64,000 bases of DNA from Zhihengliuella sp. ISTPL4 (lineage in GTDB: Bacteria; Actinomycetota; Actinomycetes; Actinomycetales; Microbacteriaceae), in NCBI RefSeq assembly GCF_002848265.1, contig NZ_CP025422.1, forward strand, positions 1,116,001-1,180,000. The letters are read 5' to 3'. Of the stretch, positions 57,964 to 64,000 are shown in pieces. Below the pieces are notes generated by a model. That model ran no database searches. It saw only the letters and a list, made by a program, of their open reading frames with translations, and was not told the DNA's origin. A program made the position numbers and the translations under genes. Position 1 is the stretch's first letter; the number at the start of each line of letters is the position of its first letter.

Positions 57964-58007
57964 GGCAATCCGGGCACGCGAAGCGCGGTATGCCGCATTC
58001 CGTGCCG

Positions 58008-58042
58008 TTCTGCGCGTACCGTGACTTCTGCGCATATTGCGC
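58008..58042. promoter_or_regulatory. Direct repeats and dyad in the transporter / two-component divergent spacer
   Basis: TTCTGCGCGTA (58008-58018) and TTCTGCGCATA (58026-58036) are direct repeats 18 bp apart. The second leads into GCGCA-TAT-TGCGC (58030-58042), a perfect 5-bp dyad. A likely binding region for the response regulator encoded just downstream. Confidence 0.45.
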
Positions 58043-58056
58043 GTCGGGAGGAGCAC

Positions 58057-59709
58057 GTGACGATGTCCACGCAGAAGCGGGTCCGGTTCGCCACTCGTGC
58101 CCTGCTGCTCCATCTGGGCGCCGTCGTCCTCGTCGTGGCGCTCTGCACGGGCGTCTATCTCGCCGTCGCCGTCCAGCAGCTCCGCGCCGAAGCCGAATCG
58201 ACCGCCCTCGGGATCGCCAGGACGCTGGCGGAGGATGCACAGGTGCGGACCACGGTCGCCACCATCTCTGCGTCGGACGACGGGCCGGACGCGGAAGCGC
58301 TGCGCGACGGAGAGCTGCAGCAGATCGCCACCGACGTCATGGCGCGCACCGGCGCGCTGTTCGTCGTCATCACCGACGATGCGGGCATCCGCCTCGCGCA
58401 TCCGCTGCCCTCCCGGATCGGCGAGGTGGTGAGCACCCCGTTCGCCGAGGTGCTGGCGGGCCACGAGGTGGTCGACTGGCAGACCGGCACGCTCGGCGAG
58501 TCCGCCCGGGCGAAGGTGCCGGTGCGGGACGACTCCGGCACACCGGTCGGCGAGGTCAGCGTCGGGTTCGAGCGCACCGGCGTCTTCGACGACCTGCCGC
58601 CCCTGCTCGCCGCTCTCGGTCTCACCGCCGCCGGCGCGCTCGCCCTCGCGCTCCTGACCTTCCTCCTCCTGCGCCGCCGCTGGGAGCGGCTGACCCTCGG
58701 CGTGCAGCCCGAGGAGCTGGTCGCCCTCGTGCAGAATCAGACCGCGGTGCTGAACGGTGTCGGGGACGGCGTGCTCGCGGTCGACCAGGATGGCATCGTG
58801 CGGGTGAGCAACGCCGCGGCGGATCGGCTTCTCGGGCTCCACGATCCGGTCGGCCGCGGCGTGGACGAGCTCCCGCTCCCCTCCGTCGTACGAGACACCG
58901 CTTCCGGAGCCCGCGACCGGGCGGAGACGGTCGTCGGCGACCGGATGCTCTATCTCGAGTCGCGTCTGGTCCGACGCGACGGCCGGGCGCTCGGCGACGT
59001 GCTGATCGTGCGCGACCGCACCGACCTCATCGCCCTGACCGAGCGACTGGAGGCCGTCCGGACGATGACCTCCGCGCTGCGGGTCCAGCGCCACGAGTTC
59101 GCGAACCGCCTTCATGTGGCGGCAGGCCTCATCGACGCCGGTCGAGTCGACGACGCTAGGGCGTTCCTCGACGAGCTGGTGAGCCGTGGTCCGGTGGCGT
59201 TCCCCGTCGCCGGACTCGACCTCGTGGGCGACCCGTTCCTGCACGCCTTCCTCGGAGCCAAGGGCGTGGAGGCCGCCGAGCGGGACGTCGCCCTGCGGAT
59301 CGCGGACGACACCCAGCTGATCGGTACCGTCCGTCGGGCGGAAGACGTGGCGAGCGTGCTCGGCAACCTCGTCGACAACGCCGTCGTCGCGGCCGTCGCG
59401 GGCGCCAGGGAGCCGCGATGGGTGGAGGTCTCCGCGCTGAGCGACGGCGACGCGCTCGTCGTCACCGTGGCCGACTCCGGCGGCGGTCTGCGCGATCCCG
59501 ACCCGCAGGCGAGCGCCGACGACGGCGGGAGCGGGGACCGCGTGCACGGGCACGGAATCGGTCTGCCGCTCGCGACGGAGATCGCGCGCCGGAGCGGCGG
59601 CGACCTCTGGATCATCGACCCCGGCGGCGCAGACCACGGCGCCGTGTTCGCCGCCCGCCTCGGAGATGCCGTCGACGCCGCTCCGCACACTTCGAAGGAG
59701 GACAGATGA
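58057..59709 (+). CDS. CitA/DcuS-type sensor histidine kinase
   Basis: Membrane sensor for citrate or a related di/tricarboxylate. In 550 residues: helix 1 (about 12-36), an extracellular PAS/Cache-like sensor (40-180), helix 2 (185-210), a cytosolic PAS domain (225-330) and the kinase. The phosphorylated His346 is in RHEFANRLHVAAG, the HEFxNxLH motif of this subfamily; the N box is NLVDNAVVAA and the G boxes DSGGGL and GHGIGLPLATEI. The GTG at 58057 is preferred because GGGAGGAG ends 4-5 nt upstream; ATG 58063 is the alternative. The stop overlaps the response-regulator start. Confidence 0.9.
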   Translation: MTMSTQKRVRFATRALLLHLGAVVLVVALCTGVYLAVAVQQLRAEAESTALGIARTLAEDAQVRTTVATISASDDGPDAEALRDGELQQIATDVMARTGALFVVITDDAGIRLAHPLPSRIGEVVSTPFAEVLAGHEVVDWQTGTLGESARAKVPVRDDSGTPVGEVSVGFERTGVFDDLPPLLAALGLTAAGALALALLTFLLLRRRWERLTLGVQPEELVALVQNQTAVLNGVGDGVLAVDQDGIVRVSNAAADRLLGLHDPVGRGVDELPLPSVVRDTASGARDRAETVVGDRMLYLESRLVRRDGRALGDVLIVRDRTDLIALTERLEAVRTMTSALRVQRHEFANRLHVAAGLIDAGRVDDARAFLDELVSRGPVAFPVAGLDLVGDPFLHAFLGAKGVEAAERDVALRIADDTQLIGTVRRAEDVASVLGNLVDNAVVAAVAGAREPRWVEVSALSDGDALVVTVADSGGGLRDPDPQASADDGGSGDRVHGHGIGLPLATEIARRSGGDLWIIDPGGADHGAVFAARLGDAVDAAPHTSKEDR

Positions 59710-60359
59710 CCGAACCACTGCGTGCACTCATCCTCGACGACGACTTCCGGGTCGCCGATCTGCACCGGACGATCGTGGACGACCACGCCGGGTACACCGT
59801 GACCGGCACCGCGCGGTCCTGCGCCGAGGCACGCGACCTCGTGCGTTCGACCCGGCCCGACCTGCTGCTCGCCGACGTCTATCTCCCCGACGGCGACGGC
59901 ATCGGACTCGTCCGCGAGACGGGAGTCGACGCGATCCTCATCTCCGCCGCGGACGACGCTCCCACCGTGCGACGCGCGCTGCGCGCGGGCGCCGTCGGCT
60001 ACCTGATGAAGCCGTTCGAGCGTCGTGCCCTCACCGGACTCCTCGACCGGTACGCCCGCTCCCGTAACCTGCTCGCGGGCGATCGTCCCCTCACGCAGGA
60101 GGATGTGGACCGCGCGCTGGCGATCCTGCACGGCGGCGGCGAGCCGGTCTCCCTGTCGCGCTCGGCCACCGAGCAGCGCGTGCTCGCGGCGCTCGGCGAC
60201 GGCGAGGCCTCCGCCGCGGAGGTCGCCGAGCGCGTGGGGATCTCACGGGCCACGGCGCAACGACACCTCGCGACTCTCGCCGCCAGGACGATCGTCGAGG
60301 TACGGCTGCGATACGGGTCGACCGGGCGCCCCGAGCATCGGTACGCGGCGCGCACCTGA
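59706..60359 (+). CDS. CitB/DcuR-type response regulator
   Basis: A 217-residue two-domain regulator. The receiver domain (1-120) has the acidic triad including DDD at 11-13, phospho-acceptor Asp57 in LLLADVYLPDGDG, and Lys in GYLMKPFE. The C-terminal part carries a helix-turn-helix in AAEVAERVGISRATAQRHLATLA followed by a wing ending RLRYGSTGRPEHRYA, as in CitB/MalR regulators. The ATG overlaps the kinase stop (ATGA). Its target is probably the divergent citrate transporter gene. Confidence 0.92.
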   Translation: MTEPLRALILDDDFRVADLHRTIVDDHAGYTVTGTARSCAEARDLVRSTRPDLLLADVYLPDGDGIGLVRETGVDAILISAADDAPTVRRALRAGAVGYLMKPFERRALTGLLDRYARSRNLLAGDRPLTQEDVDRALAILHGGGEPVSLSRSATEQRVLAALGDGEASAAEVAERVGISRATAQRHLATLAARTIVEVRLRYGSTGRPEHRYAART

Positions 60360-60377
60360 CGACTTTCGTCCGGCGGG

Positions 60378-61457
60378 TCAGCCCTCGGAGCCGACCGCGG
60401 CGAGACGCGCTTCCTCGTCGGCGGCGATGGCGCTCTCGATGATGGCGTCGAGCGCACCGTCCATGACCTGGTCGAGGTTGTACGCCTTGAACCCGGTCCG
60501 GTGATCCGCGATCCGGTTCTCGGGGAAGTTGTAGGTACGGATGCGCTCCGAGCGGTCCATGCCGCGGATCTGCGACTTGCGCGCGTCGGAGGCGGCCGCG
60601 TCGAGCTCCTCCTGCTGCTTGGCGAGCAGCCGGGCGCGCAGCACGCGCATGGCAGCCTCGCGGTTCTGCAGCTGCGACTTCTCGTTCTGCATCGACACGA
60701 CGATGCCGGTGGGCACGTGGGTGATCCGGACCGCAGAGTCGGTGGTGTTCACCGACTGTCCGCCGGGGCCCGATGAACGGAACACGTCGATCTTCAGATC
60801 GTTCTGGTCGATCTGGATCTCCTCGGGCTCGTCCACCTCGGGGAACACGAGCACGCCGGTCGTGGACGTGTGGATGCGCCCCTGCGACTCCGTCGCGGGG
60901 ACCCGCTGCACGCGGTGCACGCCGCCCTCGTACTTCAGGTGCGCCCAGACGCCCTGCGCGGGGTCGGACGAGGAGCCCTTGATGGCGACCTGGACGTCCT
61001 TGTAACCGCCGAGGTCGGACTCGTTGCGCTCGAGCAGCTCGGTCTTCCACCCCTTGGACGCGGCGTACTGCACGTACATGCGCAGCAGGTCCGCGGCGAA
61101 CAGCGCCGACTCGGCGCCGCCCTCCCCCGCCTTGATCTCCATGATCACGTCGCGGGCGTCGTCCGGATCGCGCGGGATCAGGAGTCGTCGCAGACGCTCC
61201 TGCGCGGCCTGCACGCCCTCTTCGAGCGCGGGGATCTCGGCGGCGAACGCCTCGTCCTCGCGGGCGAGCTCCCGGGCCGCCTCCAGATCGTCGACGGCAG
61301 CCGTCCACGCCTCGTGCGCCGCGACGATGCGCGAGAGCTCGGCGTACCGCCGGTTGACGCGCTTGGCGCGGGCCGCGTCGGCGTGCACCGCCGGGTCGGA
61401 GAGCTCCTCCTGGACCCGGCGATGCTCGTCGATCAGAGTCTGGACGGACTCGAACAC
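60378..61457 (-). CDS. prfA: Peptide chain release factor 1
   Basis: Reads UAA and UAG stop codons and triggers peptide release. The 359 residues hold the GGQ motif at 232-234 ([20 protein letters not shown]), the target of PrmC, and the codon-reading PAT tripeptide in [13 protein letters not shown]. The acidic N-terminal helical domain 1 is complete. The start is the GTG at 61457 ([12 protein letters not shown]), 8 bp after the rho stop. Convergent with the response-regulator gene, 18 bp between stops. Confidence 0.96.
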   Translation of the reverse strand: MFESVQTLIDEHRRVQEELSDPAVHADAARAKRVNRRYAELSRIVAAHEAWTAAVDDLEAARELAREDEAFAAEIPALEEGVQAAQERLRRLLIPRDPDDARDVIMEIKAGEGGAESALFAADLLRMYVQYAASKGWKTELLERNESDLGGYKDVQVAIKGSSSDPAQGVWAHLKYEGGVHRVQRVPATESQGRIHTSTTGVLVFPEVDEPEEIQIDQNDLKIDVFRSSGPGGQSVNTTDSAVRITHVPTGIVVSMQNEKSQLQNREAAMRVLRARLLAKQQEELDAAASDARKSQIRGMDRSERIRTYNFPENRIADHRTGFKAYNLDQVMDGALDAIIESAIAADEEARLAAVGSEG

Positions 61458-61465
61458 GTCGCGAC

Positions 61466-63415
61466 TCAGCGGATGTTGTTGTCGTGCCCGTGGGCGCCCG
61501 AGGGCAGCGTCGGGATCGACTTCTGCATCTGGACGAGGAACTCCACGTTGGAGTGGGTCTCCTTGAGCTTGCCGAGCACGACCTCGAGCGCCTGCTGCGG
61601 GTCGAGGCCGGCGAGGGCGCGGCGGAGCTTCCAGGTGATCTTGACCTCGTCGGCCGAGAGCAGCATCTCCTCGCGGCGGGTGCTGGACGCGTTCACGTCC
61701 ACCGCCGGGAAGATGCGCTTGTCGGCGAGCTGACGGGACAGGCGCAGCTCGCTGTTGCCGGTGCCCTTGAACTCCTCGAAGATGACCTCGTCCATCTTGG
61801 AGCCGGTCTCGACGAGCGCGGTGGCGAGGATCGTGAGGGATCCGCCGTTCTCGATGTTGCGGGCGGCACCGAAGAAGCGCTTCGGCGGGTACAGCGCGGA
61901 CGCGTCGACGCCACCGGTGAGGACTCGGCCGGACGCCGGAGCGGCCAGGTTGTACGCGCGACCCAGGCGGGTGATGGAGTCGAGCAGCACGACGACGTCG
62001 CGGCCCAGCTCGACGAGGCGCTTGGCGCGCTCGATCGCGAGCTCGGCGACCGTGGTGTGGTCCTCTGCGGGGCGGTCGAAGGTGGAGGCGATGACCTCGC
62101 CCTTCACGGTGCGCTCCATGTCGGTGACCTCTTCGGGGCGCTCGTCGACGAGCACGACCATGAGGTGCACCTCGGGGTTGTTCTGCGCGATCGCGTTGGC
62201 GATCTGCTGCAGGACGATCGTCTTGCCGGCCTTCGGCGGCGCGACGATGAGGCCACGCTGGCCCTTGCCGATCGGTGCGACGAGATCGATGATGCGCTGC
62301 GTCAGCTTCTCGGGGGCCGTCTCCAGGCGCAGACGCTCCTGCGGGTACAGCGGCGTGAGCTTGCCGAACTCCACGCGGGTGGCCGCGTCGTCGACCGAGA
62401 GGCCGTTGATGGAGTCGACCTTGACGAGGGCGTTGTACTTCTGGCGGCCCTGCTGCTCGCCTTCGCGCGGCTGCTTGATGGAGCCGACGACCGCGTCGCC
62501 CTTGCGGAGGTTGTACTTCTTGACCTGGCCGAGCGAGACGTAGACGTCGCTGGGACCGGCGAGGTAGCCGGTGGTGCGGACGAAAGCGTAGTTGTCGAGC
62601 ACGTCGAGGATGCCGGCGATCGGGATGAGGACGTCGTCCTCGGTGATCTCCGTCTCGAACTCGTCGACCTGGGTGCCACCGCGGCGCTTGTTGCGCTGGC
62701 GGTTGCGTCCGTTGCCGTTGCCGGATTGGTCGTCGTCGGCCGGTGCGTTCTGCGTCTGCTCCTGACCGCCACCCTGGCCACGGCCACGGTTGCGGTTCCG
62801 GTTGCGGTTGCGGCCGCGGCCGCCCTGCTCCTCGGCGTTGTCGCCGTCGCTGGACGCGTCCTTCGCCGGGGCGTCCGCCTCGGCCTCGTTCTTCACCGCA
62901 GCACTGTCGTTCTTCGACTCGCTCTTCGCCGCGTCGTTCTTGGCGCGGCCGCCCTGGGCGGTGCCCGCCTCGGCGGTCTCCGCCGTGCTGTCGGCCGGCG
63001 CGGCCTCGGCCTTCTCTGCTGCTGCCGGGGCCTCGGCGTCGGCCTTCTTCGTGCGACGACCGCGTCCGGACTTGGGCGCCTCCGCGGGAACGTCGGCGGT
63101 GTCGGCAGCCGGCGCCGCCTCGGCGGTCGCCTGCTCGGCAGGAGCCTCGGCATCCGCCTTCTTCGCGCGGGTGCGGCGCGGAGTCTTCGCCTTCGGAGCA
63201 GCCTCCGCCGCTTCCGCGGTGTCCCCGGCAGCCGCAGGCGCCTCGGCGGAGCCGGACTCCTCCGCGGCCTTCGCCGCCTTGGCCGCCGCGGTGGCGGTGT
63301 TCGCCCGGCGCGGGGCGCGCTTCTTAGCCGGAGCGGTCTCGGTCGCCTGCTCGGCGACGGGGGCATCGGCGGTCGGAGCCGCCTGATCGTTCTGGGTCTC
63401 GGAGAGGTTCTCCAC
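61466..63415 (-). CDS. rho: Transcription termination factor Rho
   Basis: Hexameric RNA helicase that ends transcription. The 649-residue protein is about 230 longer than E. coli Rho because of an N-terminal insert: Ala/Glu/Lys/Pro-rich to about 200, then an [15 protein letters not shown] basic stretch. Similar inserts in Micrococcus and mycobacterial Rho give extra RNA binding. The RNA-binding domain ([26 protein letters not shown]) and the ATPase core ([51 protein letters not shown]) are complete. The GTG at 63415 has AAGGGAG at proper spacing; ATG 63436 is the alternative. Confidence 0.96.
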   Translation of the reverse strand: MENLSETQNDQAAPTADAPVAEQATETAPAKKRAPRRANTATAAAKAAKAAEESGSAEAPAAAGDTAEAAEAAPKAKTPRRTRAKKADAEAPAEQATAEAAPAADTADVPAEAPKSGRGRRTKKADAEAPAAAEKAEAAPADSTAETAEAGTAQGGRAKNDAAKSESKNDSAAVKNEAEADAPAKDASSDGDNAEEQGGRGRNRNRNRNRGRGQGGGQEQTQNAPADDDQSGNGNGRNRQRNKRRGGTQVDEFETEITEDDVLIPIAGILDVLDNYAFVRTTGYLAGPSDVYVSLGQVKKYNLRKGDAVVGSIKQPREGEQQGRQKYNALVKVDSINGLSVDDAATRVEFGKLTPLYPQERLRLETAPEKLTQRIIDLVAPIGKGQRGLIVAPPKAGKTIVLQQIANAIAQNNPEVHLMVVLVDERPEEVTDMERTVKGEVIASTFDRPAEDHTTVAELAIERAKRLVELGRDVVVLLDSITRLGRAYNLAAPASGRVLTGGVDASALYPPKRFFGAARNIENGGSLTILATALVETGSKMDEVIFEEFKGTGNSELRLSRQLADKRIFPAVDVNASSTRREEMLLSADEVKITWKLRRALAGLDPQQALEVVLGKLKETHSNVEFLVQMQKSIPTLPSGAHGHDNNIR

Positions 63416-63484
63416 GAGTACTCCCTTATAGGTCATGGGAAATGAGCGTGAACGCGCACAACGGGTGCTGCGCACGATCGCACG

Positions 63485-63505
63485 GGCTGACGCTCGGCGT
63501 CAGCC
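63485..63505. promoter_or_regulatory. Hairpin between thrB and rho
   Basis: GGCTGACGC and GCGTCAGCC form a perfect 9-bp stem with a TCG loop, 75 nt after the thrB stop and 70 nt before the rho start. It could end thrB transcription or be part of the rho leader. No T tract. Confidence 0.5.
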
Positions 63506-63544
63506 AGCCTCGGCACTTGGGCCTCAGGGGTTCGCGTGCGGGTC

Positions 63545-63559
63545 TTGCAAGAGATGCAA
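63545..63559. promoter_or_regulatory. Short dyad upstream of rho
   Basis: TTGCA-AGAGA-TGCAA, 5-bp arms, in the 164-bp thrB-rho gap. A possible operator; the evidence is only the symmetry. Confidence 0.2.
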
Positions 63560-63579
63560 TGGGGCCAGATTCACGAATG

Positions 63580-64000
63580 TTACGTGGAGCCCTCCGCTCG
63601 ATCCCCCACTGTACCACCACGGACGTCGACGGCGAGCAGGAGGGCCTCCCACGGGGTGTCGGTCACCTGATTGGCCACCTCCACGGCGTCCAGACGGCTG
63701 CCGGGACCGTCGGCGAGCACGAGCACGCTGGGCCCCGCGCCGGAGACGACCGCGGCGAATCCCGCCGCCCGCAGGGCCTGCACGAGACGCTGCGTCTCGG
63801 GCATCGCGCCGGCGCGGTAGTCCTGGTGCAGACGGTCGGCGGTCGCGTCCAGCAGCAGCTCCGGGCTCTGCATCAGGGCCGCGATGAGCAGCGCCGACCG
63901 GGACACGTTGAACACGGCGTCGGCCGTGGAGACGTGCGGGGGCTGCAGCGAACGGGCCTGCGAGGTCGACATGGTGTACGCGGGTACGAGGACCAGGGGC
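63580..64000 (-). CDS. thrB: Homoserine kinase, C-terminal part (5' end beyond window)
   Basis: GHMP kinase that phosphorylates homoserine in threonine synthesis. The window holds about 140 C-terminal residues: VPAYTMSTSQARSLQPPHVSTADAVFNVSRSALLIAALM, then the third GHMP motif VVSGAGPSVLVLADG. The frame is open to base 64000, so the start and the ATP-binding loop are outside. An internal ATG at 63972 is not the start, since family conservation continues upstream of it. rho follows on the same strand, the usual actinobacterial order. Confidence 0.9.
   Translation of the reverse strand, partial: PLVLVPAYTMSTSQARSLQPPHVSTADAVFNVSRSALLIAALMQSPELLLDATADRLHQDYRAGAMPETQRLVQALRAAGFAAVVSGAGPSVLVLADGPGSRLDAVEVANQVTDTPWEALLLAVDVRGGTVGDRAEGST

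Noticed and set aside
54780..60359. Mobile element carrying the cys/cit genes
   Set aside because: No transposase, integrase, terminal repeats or target duplication were seen at the edges; only the disturbed gene order suggests insertion.

Overview
The window is GC-rich chromosomal DNA from an actinobacterium, most likely a member of the Microbacteriaceae close to Microbacterium. Signs of this are the strong codon bias, the actinobacterial operon layouts (nusA-ylxR-infB-rbfA; wecA-sua5-prmC beside the atp operon; rho-prfA), a Rho with a long Ala/Glu plus Arg/Asn/Gly-rich N-terminal insert, MEP-pathway isoprenoid genes and many leaderless promoters. The genus is my inference. I found no rRNA, tRNA, insertion sequence, prophage or CRISPR array, and no gene-free stretch longer than 300 bp.

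Layout. 0-6 kb: a truncated PiT phosphate transporter, an S9 oligopeptidase, a DUF559 endonuclease-like gene flanked by repeat elements, and pfkA. 6-11 kb: a SNF2-family helicase, then truB, two small membrane genes and ribF in one unit. 11-14 kb: mutY and a large LuxR-type regulator. 14-19 kb: nusA-ylxR-infB-rbfA. 19-26 kb: a LOG-family protein, a PNPOx-like protein, proS, a PEP mutase/isocitrate lyase-family protein, an RNB exonuclease and an orphan nucleotidyltransferase. 26-35 kb: ispG, rseP and dxr on the minus strand, interleaved with plus-strand units for a fused TrpE-TrpG/PhzE-like synthase behind a trp attenuator, a YcnI pair and a MurE-like ligase. 35-44 kb: an FKBP lipoprotein, PlsC, OsmC, an AnsA/ReAV-type asparaginase, an EccC-like ATPase, a PP2C phosphatase, a DUF5684-like membrane protein and YaaA. 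44-54 kb: the complete ATP synthase operon (atpB-E-F-H-A-G-D-C) with an AtpI-like protein, wecA-like, sua5 and prmC upstream. 54-60 kb: cysK-cysE and a citrate transporter with its CitA/CitB-type two-component system. 60-64 kb: prfA, rho and the end of thrB.

Three non-coding patterns matter most. (1) A family of seven dyad-symmetric elements of 62-63 bp, built from CAGGC pentamers repeated every 18 bp and mirrored by GCCTG pentamers, lies at five intergenic sites. Two copies sit on each side of the DUF559 gene and one on each side of the nucleotidyltransferase gene. (2) A TANNNT -10 box lies exactly 6 nt before the start codon of 15 units, which indicates leaderless mRNAs and fixes several start codons. 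(3) A four-strand trp attenuator follows an apparently leaderless 11-codon leader peptide with tandem Trp codons, upstream of the TrpE-TrpG fusion.
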